Assembly: GCF_008727775.1 (NCBI RefSeq)
Contig: NZ_CP044232.1
Coordinates: forward strand, 1,054,001 to 1,118,000
From: Microbacterium lushaniae
Lineage (GTDB): Bacteria; Actinomycetota; Actinomycetes; Actinomycetales; Microbacteriaceae
Direction: 5' to 3'
DNA: 64,000 bases
A model generated the notes under the pieces. It worked only from the letters and a program-made list of their open reading frames with translations, was not told the origin of the DNA and did not search any database. The position numbers and the translations under genes are program-made. How positions within the stretch are numbered: position 1 is the first letter of the stretch; every line of letters begins with the position of its first letter. Shown one piece after another: positions 11,602-23,909 of the stretch.

Positions 11602-12257
11602 CGCACGACCTCCGCTGCGGCGGGGCGCGTGCGCACCAGGGCGTCGTCGAGGCGGGCGGACTCCTGGTACAGCTCGCGCGTCCCGGGCCGGCGGAGGTAC
11701 CGCACGTCGTCGAAGGTCGTCGCTGCCCGCGCCAGCTCCGGCGCCGAGGCGGGGAACGCCACCGCGGCGGCGCGGGCGAAGGCCTGCGCGGTCGTGCCGG
11801 GCGAGGGCTCCACGATCGCGCGCTCGGCGAGTCCGCGGGCCAGGGCGCGGAAGCGCAGCGCGATCGCCGCATCCCAGTCGCCGCGGGCGGCGGCTGCCGC
11901 CGCATCCGCCCGCAGCATCGCTGCCGAACGCCGCTCATCCGCGCCGAACAGTTCGGTGCCGGTGCGGCGGGAACGCGCCGACGAGCGCGGCCGACCCCGG
12001 ATGAGAAGTGCCGCCCCCAGCACCGCGACCACCACGACCGTCGCCACCACGGCCGCCGCCGGCCCCCACGCGCCGGAGAGGTCGGGATCGAGCAGCTGTG
12101 CGAAGAAATCGCCGACGACCTTCGCGGCACGGTCGAGCAGGGTGGGTTCGGCGGCGTCGTAGACGGGGTCTTCGAGTTCGCGGCGCAGCAGGTCGCGGGC
12201 GTCGTCGGGGTCGGGCAGAAGCGGTGCGGACTGCGCCAGGACCGGGCCCGGCCTCAC
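11598..12257 (-). CDS. DUF4129 domain-containing protein
   Basis: A 219-residue protein. About 60 residues precede a single hydrophobic helix (about 61-80, with VVATVVVVAVLGAALLI), followed by a cytoplasmic DUF4129 domain containing GDWDAAIALRFRALARGLAER. The GTG at 12257 was chosen because GTGA overlaps the stop of the upstream gene; an extension to 12413 would run through the low-complexity tail of that gene. Family members accompany MoxR/DUF58 and some transglutaminase genes. No enzymatic motif is visible. Confidence 0.82.
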   Translation of the reverse strand: MRPGPVLAQSAPLLPDPDDARDLLRRELEDPVYDAAEPTLLDRAAKVVGDFFAQLLDPDLSGAWGPAAAVVATVVVVAVLGAALLIRGRPRSSARSRRTGTELFGADERRSAAMLRADAAAAAARGDWDAAIALRFRALARGLAERAIVEPSPGTTAQAFARAAAVAFPASAPELARAATTFDDVRYLRRPGTRELYQESARLDDALVRTRPAAAEVVR

Positions 12258-13579
12258 GGCTGCCGGGGTCCGGCCGGTGCGCCCGGGGGCGCCCACGTCG
12301 TTGCCGGCGAAGCGGCAGCCCCGGGGGCCTGCGAAGCGGCAGTCCCCACCGGCGCGGGGGGCGGCGGAGCGGCTGGGGGTCCGGGCCGCGGGGCGCCCGA
12401 CGGCGCCGGCCACGACGGCGCCGCGGCGAACCCGCCGGCGTACGGGGGCAGACCCGCCGGGCCGGCCGGGAAGGCGGATGCGCCGGCGGGGGAACCCGGA
12501 TACGGGGAGGGCGCGGCGAACACCGGCGGTCGCGGTGCCAGGGCGCGGCCGATGTGCACGCGGTAGGGATCGGCGAGCTCGGTCGCCCCGCCGTCGCGCT
12601 GCTCGACGTAGGCGAGCAGATCCAGGTCGAGCCCTTCATGACGCATACGGCAGTCGACGTAGACGAGCGCGGTGGCGGTGGACTGCACGATCAGCGCGAC
12701 GCACTGGATGAGGATCGTGATGACCTGCGTGATGACGGCCGTGACCAGGAAGGCGATGACGAAGCCGACATCCGGTTCCCCGGTCGGAGTGAGGATGTTC
12801 GTCAGACCCGCCGTGAAGAACTGCAACGGCAGGCCCACGAGCTGGGCGAGCACGCTGAAGGTCAGCGAGACGATGACGATGATCCCCAGCGTCGGCCAGA
12901 AGCGCGTGCGGGTCAGGTGCCACGAGCGACGCAGCGCCGGCACGATGCCGGCGTGCTCCAGGATGATGGCCGCCGGCGCCAGGAGGAACTTCGTGTTCAG
13001 CCACAGCGTGAGCGGGATCGCGCCCAGCAGGGCCAGGATCCCGGTGAGCACCGCCAGCGGCGGGGAGGCCGCCCCGATGGCGAACAGGAGCGCGACCACG
13101 ACCGCCACCACCACCGCGACGGCCAGGAGCACCAGGAAGGCGTAGCCCACCAGCCGGGGCGCGACCGGCCGCAGGCGCCGCCACAGCGCCCTCAGCGGCA
13201 GCCGCTCCGCGACGACGGCGTGCGCGACCTCGAGCACGACGATGCCCTGCACCAGCACGCCGAGGGCGCCGGCGGCGAGGGAGAGCACGACGCCGGTGAT
13301 CGCGGTGAGGGCGATCGAGCCGGCCAGCACGGCCTCGAACTCCTCGGTGCCCTCCATCAGAGTGTCCAGCCGCGAGAACGCCGCGAACGCGACGCCTCCG
13401 GTCACGAGCGTCAGCACGAGGAAGGCGAGCGCCTGCACGCCGAGGGCGAATCCCAGCAGAACGCCGGGATTCTGCCGCAGGGCCGTGAAAGAGCGCCCGA
13501 GCGTGACGCCGAAACCATACGGATGCAGCGGCACGATCCCCGGGCGGGGTGCCGGCGTCCAGGCCGGGTACGCGGTCAC
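12254..13579 (-). CDS. Multi-pass membrane protein, glycerophosphodiester phosphodiesterase membrane-domain type
   Basis: A 441-residue protein with about six hydrophobic segments between residues 40 and 320, then a Pro/Ala-rich cytoplasmic tail of about 95 residues. The motif around HPYGFGVTLGRSF and the RRSWHLTRTRFWPTLG stretch resemble the actinobacterial membrane domain annotated as glycerophosphoryl diester phosphodiesterase membrane domain. No phosphodiesterase catalytic domain is attached. The GTG at 13579 has a good GAGGAGG ribosome site. It is the first gene of the MoxR operon and diverges from mtrA. Confidence 0.78.
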   Translation of the reverse strand: MTAYPAWTPAPRPGIVPLHPYGFGVTLGRSFTALRQNPGVLLGFALGVQALAFLVLTLVTGGVAFAAFSRLDTLMEGTEEFEAVLAGSIALTAITGVVLSLAAGALGVLVQGIVVLEVAHAVVAERLPLRALWRRLRPVAPRLVGYAFLVLLAVAVVVAVVVALLFAIGAASPPLAVLTGILALLGAIPLTLWLNTKFLLAPAAIILEHAGIVPALRRSWHLTRTRFWPTLGIIVIVSLTFSVLAQLVGLPLQFFTAGLTNILTPTGEPDVGFVIAFLVTAVITQVITILIQCVALIVQSTATALVYVDCRMRHEGLDLDLLAYVEQRDGGATELADPYRVHIGRALAPRPPVFAAPSPYPGSPAGASAFPAGPAGLPPYAGGFAAAPSWPAPSGAPRPGPPAAPPPPAPVGTAASQAPGAAASPATTWAPPGAPAGPRQP

Positions 13580-13737
13580 ATGCGCCTCCTCGTGCTGGGC
13601 TTGTCCTATCGTGTCATACGCGGGCGAGGCGCCCGGCTCGTGTCCAGCCGCCTCGACTACCCTGTGGGAAGCGCACGGGGAGGCTGCTGCGTGCACCCGT
13701 CGCGCAGCCGGGCGGATGTGAGGACGAGAACGCGCAC

Positions 13738-14418
13738 ATGACAGCACGGATCCTGGTGGTCGACGACGACACCGCCCTTGCCGAGATGATCGGCATCGTC
13801 CTGCGCACCGAGGGCTTCGACACGGTGTTCTGCGCCGACGGTGCGCACGCGGTCGAGGCGTGGCGGCGCGAGCGGCCCGACCTCATCCTGCTCGACCTGA
13901 TGCTCCCCGGGATGGACGGCATCGAGGTGTGCGCGCGTGTGCGCGCCGAGTCCGGCGTCCCCATCATCATGCTCACCGCTCGCACCGACACCGCCGACGT
14001 GGTCAAGGGCCTGGAATCGGGCGCCGACGACTACATCGTCAAGCCGTTCAACCCCAAGGAGCTCGTCGCCCGCATCCGCACGAGGCTGCGCCCGGCGGGC
14101 GTCGGCGGCACCGAGGTGCTGCGGATCGGCGACCTCACCGTCGACGTGGCGGCCCACGAGGTGCGCCGCCGCGACACGGTCATCGCGCTGACGCCCCTGG
14201 AATTCGAGCTGCTCGTGGCTCTGGCATCCAAGCCTCAGCAGGTCTTCTCCCGCGAGATGCTGCTCGAGCAGGTGTGGGGCTACCACTACAAGGCCGACAC
14301 GCGGCTGGTCAACGTCCACGTGCAGCGCCTGCGGGCCAAGGTGGAGACCGACCCCGACAACCCGCGCATCGTGACGACCGTACGCGGGGTCGGTTACCGC
14401 GCCGGCGCGGTGGTGTGA
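13738..14418 (+). CDS. mtrA: Response regulator MtrA
   Basis: A 226-residue OmpR-type regulator. The receiver domain (1-115) has the acidic pocket VVDDD, the phospho-acceptor Asp at residue 53 (LLDLMLPGMDG) and the switch Lys in IVKPF. The winged-helix DNA-binding domain ends in TVRGVGYRAG. In Actinobacteria MtrA controls cell-wall hydrolase, division and replication genes. mtrB follows 7 bp downstream and lpqB overlaps mtrB, giving the standard mtrAB-lpqB operon. Confidence 0.95.
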   Translation: MTARILVVDDDTALAEMIGIVLRTEGFDTVFCADGAHAVEAWRRERPDLILLDLMLPGMDGIEVCARVRAESGVPIIMLTARTDTADVVKGLESGADDYIVKPFNPKELVARIRTRLRPAGVGGTEVLRIGDLTVDVAAHEVRRRDTVIALTPLEFELLVALASKPQQVFSREMLLEQVWGYHYKADTRLVNVHVQRLRAKVETDPDNPRIVTTVRGVGYRAGAVV

Positions 14419-14425
14419 GGTCGGG

Positions 14426-16096
14426 ATGACGACGGCGACGGCCCCGACGCCGCGCCGCCCCGTGCCCACCGTGGTGCGCGGCTGGCGCTCGTGGCCGGGT
14501 CGCCTCACGGCGCTGTGGCAGCGGTCGCTGCGGTTCCGCACGATCATGATCACCCTCGCGCTGACGGCGGTCACGGTTCTCGTGGCGTTCATCTGGATGG
14601 CGCTGGCGATCCAGAACGAGCTGTTCCAGTCGCGTCTGCGTCAAGCGCTGTCCTCCGCGCAGCGCGCCACGGTCGCGGCGCAGACGGAGCTGGACGCGGC
14701 GGTGGAGACCGACGATCCGGTGACCGCGCAGAACCTCATGAACAGCGTGCTGCGGACGCTCTCGCAGCAGTCCGCCGCCGACGCGTTCGCCTCCTACCGC
14801 ATCGACACGGATGCGTCCTCCCTCGCGCCGCAGAACATCGACTCCGTCGGCTTCGATCCCGCGATCGTGACACCCGAACTCCGCGAGCTCGTGCGCTCGA
14901 ACGTCGACACGCAGTGGTGGCAGTCGGTGCCGCTGACCACCGAAGCCGGACAGGGACCGGGCATCCTCGTCGGCCAGCAGCTCGTGGTCCGCGGTGTGGG
15001 ACCCTACGAGCTGTATCTGGCCTACAACCTCGAGGGCGCCTCGGCCACGCTGGCGTTCGTGCAGGTCACCCTGTGGAGCGCGGGGCTCGCCCTCGTGGCC
15101 CTCATCGGCGGCATCACGTGGTTCGTGCTGCGGTCGGTGACCGTCCCCATCGGCGAGGCGGCCGAGACGAGCGCGCAGCTGGCCGCCGGTGATCTCGGCG
15201 TGCGGCTGCCGGTGCGCGGCGACGACGAGCTGGCCGTACTGGGGCGTTCGTTCAATGCGATGGCCGACAGCATCCAGTCGCAGATCAAGGAGCTCGCCGA
15301 CCTGTCGCTCGTGCAGCAGCGGTTCGTCTCCGACGTCTCGCACGAGCTGCGCACTCCGCTGACGACCATCCGCCTGGCCGCCGACATGATCAACGACCAG
15401 CGCGAGAGCTTCGACCCGGCCACCGCCCGTGCCGCCGAACTGCTGCACGCCCAGGTGCAGCGGTTCGAGGGCCTGCTGACCGACCTGCTGGAGATCAGCC
15501 GCTACGACGCGGGCTCGGTGCAGCTGGAGCTGGAGCCGACGAGCCTCGCCCACCTCGCCGAGGACGTCATCGGCTCGCTCCACCAGCTCGCCGAGCAGCA
15601 CGGCTCGGATGTGCGCCTCCTGGCCCCCGGCGGGCATTCGCTCGTGGAGATGGACGCCCGCCGCGTCCGCCGCATCGTGCGCAATCTTCTCGGCAACGCG
15701 ATCGAGCACGGCGAGGGCAGGCCCATCGTGGTCACCGTCGACAGCGACCAGAGCGCCGTCGCGCTCGGCGTGCGCGACTACGGCATGGGGATGCGGCCGG
15801 GGGAGGCCGAGCACGTGTTCGACCGGTTCTGGCGTGCCGACCCCTCCCGCACCCGCACGATCGGCGGCAGCGGGCTGGGGCTGTCGATCGCCCTCGGCGA
15901 CGCCCGGCTGCACGGCGGACGCCTGGAGGTGTGGAGCGAGCTGGGCCGAGGGTCGCACTTCGTCCTCACCCTCCCGCGCCGCGGGGGCCGGCTCGCCGGC
16001 CCGTCGCCGATCACACTCGACGTCGACGACGATTCCGCCTCCCTCGAGGCCATGGGCCTGACGCAGCCGATCGACCTCGCGCGGGGTGCGTCGTGA
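14426..16096 (+). CDS. mtrB: Sensor histidine kinase MtrB
   Basis: A 556-residue membrane kinase. The first TM helix is at about 40-62, an extracytoplasmic sensor region of about 145 residues follows, and the second TM is at about 208-235. A HAMP linker, the dimerisation helix with the phospho-accepting His in FVSDVSHELRTPLT (His about 306), and a HATPase domain with NLLGNAIEHG and GSGLGLSIA come next. The usual partner of MtrA. Its stop overlaps the lpqB start (GTGA). Confidence 0.95.
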   Translation: MTTATAPTPRRPVPTVVRGWRSWPGRLTALWQRSLRFRTIMITLALTAVTVLVAFIWMALAIQNELFQSRLRQALSSAQRATVAAQTELDAAVETDDPVTAQNLMNSVLRTLSQQSAADAFASYRIDTDASSLAPQNIDSVGFDPAIVTPELRELVRSNVDTQWWQSVPLTTEAGQGPGILVGQQLVVRGVGPYELYLAYNLEGASATLAFVQVTLWSAGLALVALIGGITWFVLRSVTVPIGEAAETSAQLAAGDLGVRLPVRGDDELAVLGRSFNAMADSIQSQIKELADLSLVQQRFVSDVSHELRTPLTTIRLAADMINDQRESFDPATARAAELLHAQVQRFEGLLTDLLEISRYDAGSVQLELEPTSLAHLAEDVIGSLHQLAEQHGSDVRLLAPGGHSLVEMDARRVRRIVRNLLGNAIEHGEGRPIVVTVDSDQSAVALGVRDYGMGMRPGEAEHVFDRFWRADPSRTRTIGGSGLGLSIALGDARLHGGRLEVWSELGRGSHFVLTLPRRGGRLAGPSPITLDVDDDSASLEAMGLTQPIDLARGAS

Positions 16097-17757
16097 GGCG
16101 CCTGGCCGCGGCGGCCGCCGCCGCGCTCGTGCTCCTGCTCTCCGCCTGCGCGGGCCTGCCCACCACCGGCGCCGTGAATCCCGGGCGCTCGCCGGTGGAC
16201 GTCGAGGCCGATCCCGACATCCGCTTCATCCCCGACAGCCCGCAGCCCGACGCCTCGCCCGAAGAGATCGTCAGCGGCTTCATCCGCGCCGGGTCGGGGT
16301 CGCAGGACGGCTGGGCCACCGCGCGGCAGTTCCTCACCGAATCCTTCGCGCCGGAGTGGAACCCGCTGGCAACGGTCACGATCGACCGCCTGACCGACCG
16401 TTCCACCCCGACCACGCCGGTGGACGGGGTGAGCACGGTGGAGGTGACCCCCATCGGCATCGTGGACGCCGAGGGGGCGTATCAGCCGCACAACGGCGGC
16501 GTCGCGACGCTGAGCTTCGCGCTGACGGAGGAGAACGGCCAGTGGCGCATCGCGGATGCCCCCGACGGCATCGTGCTGTTCGAGGAGCAGTTCCGCAGCG
16601 TCTTCCGCTCGGCGTCGCTGGCGTACTTCGATCCGTTGTGGCAGTACCTCGTGCCCGATGTCCGGTGGTTCCCGCGCACCAACAGCGCGACCTACATCGC
16701 GCGGGCGCTCGTGGACGGTGCGCCCAGTCCGTGGCTGGACGGATCGGTCGCGACCGCCTTCCCCGAGGACGTGGGGGGCGCCACGCGCGCGGTCACCGTC
16801 TCCGAGGGCGTCGCACAGGTCGACCTCGACGGATCCGCCCTCTCGCTCGGGCAGACCACGCTGGATCGCATGCAGGCGCAACTGGAGTCCTCCCTGCGTT
16901 CGCCCGACATCACCGGCGTGCAGATGACGGCCAACGGCTCGCCGCTGCAGGCCCGCGCCGCCGCGACCGTCTCCACGCGCGTGGACGCCCAGTCGCTCGT
17001 GGAACTGACCGACGGGCCGTTCGGCTTCCTCGACGGCGACTCCGTGGAGGCCGTCGGCGGCCTCTCGCCCGCCGTGGAGTCGGTGGACGCGGTCGCGGTG
17101 CAGACGACCGCCGACCTGGAACTCGCGGCCATCCGCACCGCCTCCGGGGCCGTGGTGCGCGCCGCCGCCGACGGCACGACGGCGCTGCTGGACCAGCGCC
17201 CGGGCCTGCTGTCTCCGACGATCGATCCCTTCGGGATGGTGTGGGCTGTGCCCGCAGGCGACCCCGCCGCGGTGCGCGCGTACGCGCCGGCGGGCGGCAC
17301 GATCGACGTGGCCGACGCGTGGCCGGGCGCCACCGGGATCTCGGCGATGCAGGTCTCCCGCGACGGGGCTCGGATCGCGGCCACCGTGACGGTGCGCGGT
17401 CACACCGAGCTGTGGGTCGCGGGCATCCGACGCACCTCCGACGGCGCCGAGATCACGCTGGGCGAACCGAACATGGTCGCCGTGCTCAGCGGCGAGGGCG
17501 CCGGCCTGGCGTGGCTGGATGACATCACCCTCGGCGTCCTGCTGCGCTCGGGCGGCGACGCGTCGCTGCGCGAGCAGCCCGTGGGCGGCCCGGGCACCGA
17601 CCTGACGATCCCCGCCGGCGTGTCGTCGGTGGCGGGCGGCAACTCCAGCGCGCGCCTGCTCACCGATGGCGGCATCCTGTACGTGCGGCAGGGCCCGACA
17701 TGGCAGCAGCTCGCGTCGGACGTGCGCGTGCTCGCCGTCCAGCAGGGCATGCCGTAA
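16093..17757 (+). CDS. lpqB: Lipoprotein LpqB
   Basis: A 554-residue lipoprotein. The signal peptide ends in LLSAC, with lipidation predicted at that Cys (about residue 18). A GerMN-type domain lies at about 200-300 and a beta-propeller-like C-terminal half follows. Known family role: LpqB interacts with the MtrB extracytoplasmic domain and influences MtrA phosphorylation and cell-wall homeostasis. The GTG start overlaps the mtrB stop by 4 bases. Confidence 0.93.
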   Translation: MRRLAAAAAAALVLLLSACAGLPTTGAVNPGRSPVDVEADPDIRFIPDSPQPDASPEEIVSGFIRAGSGSQDGWATARQFLTESFAPEWNPLATVTIDRLTDRSTPTTPVDGVSTVEVTPIGIVDAEGAYQPHNGGVATLSFALTEENGQWRIADAPDGIVLFEEQFRSVFRSASLAYFDPLWQYLVPDVRWFPRTNSATYIARALVDGAPSPWLDGSVATAFPEDVGGATRAVTVSEGVAQVDLDGSALSLGQTTLDRMQAQLESSLRSPDITGVQMTANGSPLQARAAATVSTRVDAQSLVELTDGPFGFLDGDSVEAVGGLSPAVESVDAVAVQTTADLELAAIRTASGAVVRAAADGTTALLDQRPGLLSPTIDPFGMVWAVPAGDPAAVRAYAPAGGTIDVADAWPGATGISAMQVSRDGARIAATVTVRGHTELWVAGIRRTSDGAEITLGEPNMVAVLSGEGAGLAWLDDITLGVLLRSGGDASLREQPVGGPGTDLTIPAGVSSVAGGNSSARLLTDGGILYVRQGPTWQQLASDVRVLAVQQGMP

Positions 17758-17848
17758 CCTCTCCTGCACCGCCGCCCTGGCCGCGGCGTTGTCCGCCGGC
17801 TCTCGCGCCCGGCTTCGGCGCGGCTCCGCGTCGCACCAGGATCGGCGC

Positions 17849-18511
17849 ATGCCCACCAGCCCCGTCCGCCGCGCGCTCGCCGAGGCGCTCGCCTTCCTCC
17901 TGCCCGTCGAATGCGCCGGATGCTCCGCCGTCGACGTCGCGCTGTGCGAGGGGTGCCTCGCGCAGCTGTGCGCGTCGCCGTCCCAGCAGGTCGTCGACGG
18001 GTTGACCGTGCGCAGCGCACTGGTCTACGACGGCGTCGTGGCCCGCGTCATCCGCGCCCTCAAGGAGGAGGGCCGCACGGCCCTCGCCCGGCCGCTGGGG
18101 GAGGCGCTGGAAGCGGCCGCCGCATCCTGGGACCTCCACGGGGTGATCGTGGTGCCCGTGCCGACCTCCGCCGCGGCCATGCGACGACGCGGCTACCGGG
18201 TGGCCGAGCTCCTCGCCCGCCGCGCCGGCTGGCGCACGCAACGGCTCGTGCGCACGACGCGCCGCACGGCCGACCAGCGGGCCCTCGGGATCGGCGGCCG
18301 GGCGGCCAACGTGGCCGGCAGCATGCGGGCGCGCGGGGTGGCCGGTGCCCGAGTCCTCATCGTGGACGATGTGGTCACCACCGGCGCCACGCTGCGCGAG
18401 ACGGCACGCGCCGTGCGGGCGGCGGGGGGCGAGGTGATCGGCGCGGTCACGGTCGCGGCGACGCCGCGGCGGATTTCTCGCGGTCGAGAGAGAACGGGTC
18501 CCGTGAGGTGA
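17849..18511 (+). CDS. ComF family protein (phosphoribosyltransferase fold)
   Basis: A 220-residue protein. The N-terminus has a probable zinc-binding pair (CAGC and CEGC, about residues 23-41). The C-terminal phosphoribosyltransferase domain carries the PRPP loop VLIVDDVVTTGAT. ComF proteins contribute to transformation in naturally competent species. In Actinobacteria this gene sits between lpqB and hpf, as here, and its role is unclear. The ATG at 17849 excludes a long N-terminal extension that overlaps lpqB in another frame. Confidence 0.88.
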   Translation: MPTSPVRRALAEALAFLLPVECAGCSAVDVALCEGCLAQLCASPSQQVVDGLTVRSALVYDGVVARVIRALKEEGRTALARPLGEALEAAAASWDLHGVIVVPVPTSAAAMRRRGYRVAELLARRAGWRTQRLVRTTRRTADQRALGIGGRAANVAGSMRARGVAGARVLIVDDVVTTGATLRETARAVRAAGGEVIGAVTVAATPRRISRGRERTGPVR

Positions 18512-18537
18512 CACTTTCCGTCGCGGCGGGATAGCGT
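18508..18537 (+). promoter_or_regulatory. Candidate promoter of hpf
   Basis: GTGACA (18508-18513) and TAGCGT (18532-18537) are separated by 18 bp. It overlaps the comF stop, so hpf probably has its own message with a 5' untranslated region of about 70 nt. Confidence 0.5.
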
Positions 18538-18557
18538 GGGAGTACAAGGCGACGGAT

Positions 18558-18592
18558 GTCCGCCCTTGCACCGTGTGACCCGCAGGGCGGAC
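18558..18592 (+). other. Hairpin in the hpf 5' untranslated region
   Basis: GTCCGCCCT (18558-18566) pairs perfectly with AGGGCGGAC (18584-18592). It ends 8 bp before a consensus AAGGAGGT ribosome site (18600-18608). It may protect the mRNA or tune its translation, but is too simple to call a riboswitch. Confidence 0.4.
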
Positions 18593-18612
18593 CCGGAACA
18601 AGGAGGTAACGG

Positions 18613-19272
18613 ATGGACACCAGTATCGTCGGCGTGGGGGTCGGGATCACCGACCGCTTCCGCAGTGTCGTCGAGGAGAAGGCAGCCCGCATCGAACACC
18701 TCTGCCCGCGGGCGCAGGTCCTGGAAGTGAAGGTGACCCACCGGGCGTACCACAACGGCCGGATGGAGGACGACACCGTCGAGCTGACGCTCGTGAACAA
18801 GGGCCCCGTGGTCCGGGCCGAGGCGGCGGACGGCGACAAGTTCACCGCGCTGGATCTGGCCGTGGACAAGATGACCGAGCAGTTGCGCCGCGCGAAGGAC
18901 AAGCGCATCGACTCGCGCAACCATCCTCGCGGTCCGAAGTTCGAAAAGGGCACCGGCGCGCTGGAGGGCATCGACGTGGAGCCCGCGTCGGCCGATGCCA
19001 TCCACGCCGTGGCGACCGGCGACATCCCGGTGCTGCGCTCGGTGGACGACGAGCCCTACACGCCCGTGGTCATCCGTACGAAGCAGTTCGACGCCGAATG
19101 GATGACGGTCGAGGAGGCCGTGGACCGCATGGAGCTGGTCGGGCATGACTTCTTCCTCTTCATCGACGCGCGCACCGACCACCCGAGCGTGGTGTACCGC
19201 CGCAAGGGCTGGGACTACGGTGTGATCTCGCTGACGGCGGCCGCGCCGCCGGCAGCCCGCGCCGCGTCCTGA
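18613..19272 (+). CDS. hpf: Long-form ribosome hibernation promoting factor
   Basis: A 219-residue protein. The S30AE domain (about 1-100, ending in the basic RRAKDKRIDSRNHPRG linker) binds the 30S subunit. The C-terminal ~60 residues (TKQFDAEWMTVEEAVDRMEL) form the dimerisation domain that joins two ribosomes into 100S particles in the long form. An AAGGAGGT Shine-Dalgarno is well spaced, suggesting strong expression when the gene is transcribed. It has its own promoter and terminator. Confidence 0.95.
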   Translation: MDTSIVGVGVGITDRFRSVVEEKAARIEHLCPRAQVLEVKVTHRAYHNGRMEDDTVELTLVNKGPVVRAEAADGDKFTALDLAVDKMTEQLRRAKDKRIDSRNHPRGPKFEKGTGALEGIDVEPASADAIHAVATGDIPVLRSVDDEPYTPVVIRTKQFDAEWMTVEEAVDRMELVGHDFFLFIDARTDHPSVVYRRKGWDYGVISLTAAAPPAARAAS

Positions 19273-19288
19273 CCGCGCACGTCGTGAC

Positions 19289-19317
19289 CGGGAACCCCCG
19301 CACCGCGGGGGTTCCCG
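19289..19317. terminator. Terminator after hpf
   Basis: CGGGAACCCCCGC (19289-19301) pairs perfectly with GCGGGGGTTCCCG (19305-19317) around a 3-base loop, 17 bp after the hpf stop. It lies between convergent genes and may act both ways. Confidence 0.85.
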
Positions 19318-19353
19318 TGCGTGTGGGCCGCGGCCCACGGGCCCCGGGGTCGG

Positions 19354-20667
19354 TCAGCCGTCGAAGATGTCGCCCAGGAGCGAACCGATGACGAGGCCGC
19401 CGAGGATGCCGCCGCCCATGCCGCCGCCGCCCATACCGCCCATACCTCCGCGGCCGCCGCGGCCGCCCCATCCGTCGTTGCCCCAGTCGTCCGGGCGCGC
19501 GGAGTCGATGTCCTGCTGGGCCAGCTGCAGCGCCTCGCTCGCGAGAGCACCTGCGCGCCGTGCGACGGCTTGCGTGGCCTCGCGGTCGTCTTCGGGGATC
19601 GGTCCGAACGGGATCTCGCCGCGCAGCCGTTCGGCCTCGGCCAACCGCGTGCGGGCATCGGCCCCGATCCAACCGCGGTGTCCGGCGATGACGCTGCGCG
19701 CGACGGAGATCTGACGGTCCGCGTCGTCCACGGTGTGCCGCACGTGCGCCTCGGAGATCACCGGACGGGCTGCACGCTCACGCGCCGCGTCCAGCGCCGC
19801 ATTCGCGGTACGCAGGCGGGAGAGGGCGCCGAAGGGATCGTCCTTGGCGGCGTTGGCCGGGAGGGACGCCAGGGCGGCCTCCAATTCGGCCATCGCCGTC
19901 GTGACGGTGGGGGTCATCGGGCCGTTGCGGGCCTCGATCAGGTCGCTTCGCGAGTCGTCGATCACCGCGGCGAGGGTGGATTCGGCCCGAAGCGCCTCGA
20001 TCTCGAACGCGTCCACCGCATCCAGCAGCGACTCCGCGCGGCGCACCGCCTCGGTGGCGGCCTCGAGGGCGACGGATGCCTGCTCGCGCTGCCCGGCCTC
20101 GCGCCGGCGCTGGGAGACGTCTGCGGAGTGCACGGCGAAGTCCAGAAGCTGGTCGGCCTCATCCGGGTTGCCGCTGATCTGGCGGAGCGCCGCGGCACTG
20201 TACCGACCGGACAGGCGGGAGACCACCTCGCGGGCGTGCGGCACGCGCTCCTCGAGACGCTCGCGGTCGCTGCGCACGCGCTGGAGGATCTGCGGCGCCC
20301 GCCGCACCGCCTCGATGGCCGGCTGCAGAGCGGTGGTGCGCTCCTCGAGGAGGTCTTCAGCCCACTCGCAGAGCTGGATGATGCGGGCGTTCCGCGTCCG
20401 CAGCTCTTCGGGGGTGTCGGGGATGTGGTCGTGGTTGAGCTGGTGGAGCTGGAACGCCTCGCCCATGTGGGTGCGCACGGCGGTGAGTGCCCCGCGGAGG
20501 TCGGCGGTGCGGGCCTCACCGAGCTCGGCGACGGCGAAATCCAGCTCGTCGGTGGTCAGGCGGATGCGCTCATCGGCGGCGACCAGGGCCAGTTCTGCCC
20601 GCTTCGCCAGGTCGGCGTCGGCGGCATCCTGCTCTTCGCGCTTGCGTTTACCCCAGAATCCGGCCAT
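19354..20667 (-). CDS. Coiled-coil protein with Gly-rich hydrophobic tail, TPM-protein-like C-terminus
   Basis: A 437-residue, strongly helical acidic protein. Most of residues 10-390 is predicted coiled coil (many Ala/Glu/Arg heptads). The C-terminus is a Gly-rich run ([17 protein letters not shown]) ending in hydrophobic [16 protein letters not shown]. This matches the C-terminal half of larger actinobacterial TPM-domain membrane proteins, but the TPM domain and its signal peptide are absent. It may be a stand-alone relative or a PspA-like scaffold; both are inferences. The start is well supported because [13 protein letters not shown] is typical of cytoplasmic proteins. Confidence 0.7.
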   Translation of the reverse strand: MAGFWGKRKREEQDAADADLAKRAELALVAADERIRLTTDELDFAVAELGEARTADLRGALTAVRTHMGEAFQLHQLNHDHIPDTPEELRTRNARIIQLCEWAEDLLEERTTALQPAIEAVRRAPQILQRVRSDRERLEERVPHAREVVSRLSGRYSAAALRQISGNPDEADQLLDFAVHSADVSQRRREAGQREQASVALEAATEAVRRAESLLDAVDAFEIEALRAESTLAAVIDDSRSDLIEARNGPMTPTVTTAMAELEAALASLPANAAKDDPFGALSRLRTANAALDAARERAARPVISEAHVRHTVDDADRQISVARSVIAGHRGWIGADARTRLAEAERLRGEIPFGPIPEDDREATQAVARRAGALASEALQLAQQDIDSARPDDWGNDGWGGRGGRGGMGGMGGGGMGGGILGGLVIGSLLGDIFDG

Positions 20668-20973
20668 GCGACGATCCTACGAGCCGACGGCGCTCCCGCG
20701 TCGCGTATTCACCGATCGCGCTCCGGCGGCCCGCGTTTCGGCGAGACCGGGCATCCGGGTCGAGAGCGGGGGCGACGCCCTCGCTCTCGCCGGGAATCCC
20801 CTGGTTCGGGGGATTCGGCGGGAAGCCCCGGTCCGCCGGAGACGTCGAGGCGCTTTCGCCGGGCTCTCGCAGGATCCTTCGTGTCACGAACGGATAACAT
20901 GGCACGGTATGCCTGCGCGCAGGCGGGCCACGTGCGGCAGCACACGGCCGAACCCGACAGATGGAGATCCTCC
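20668..20973. promoter_or_regulatory. Divergent intergenic region upstream of secA with palindromes
   Basis: This 306-bp stretch has no convincing gene. It contains a stem GAATCCCC/GGGGATTC (20794-20801 and 20809-20816). Further on is a perfect palindrome TTCGTG-T-CACGAA (20878-20890) directly before a -10-like TAACAT (20892-20897). The latter is a plausible secA promoter with an overlapping operator. No -35 is obvious. Confidence 0.4.
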
Positions 20974-23775
<2,802 letters not shown>

Positions 23776-23780
23776 GCGCG

Positions 23781-23823
23781 GCATCCCCCTTCTGCTGCCA
23801 CTGAGCGCGCAGGAGGGGGATGC
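23781..23823 (+). terminator. Probable terminator after secA
   Basis: GCATCCCCCT (23781-23790) pairs perfectly with AGGGGGATGC (23814-23823) across a 23-base loop. It starts 5 bp after the secA stop. Confidence 0.55.
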
Positions 23824-23909
23824 ACGTGCCGGGCGCCGACGCCACGGGGCCGGGATTGGCCCGCTCAGCCTGCGCAGGCCCGTGGCCGGGCCGGGGATAT
23901 CCTGATCCG

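Noticed and set aside
20899..20973. ATG 20899 as the secA start
   Set aside because: It adds 25 residues without similarity; the GTG at 20974 matches the conserved SecA1 N-terminus and has a ribosome site.
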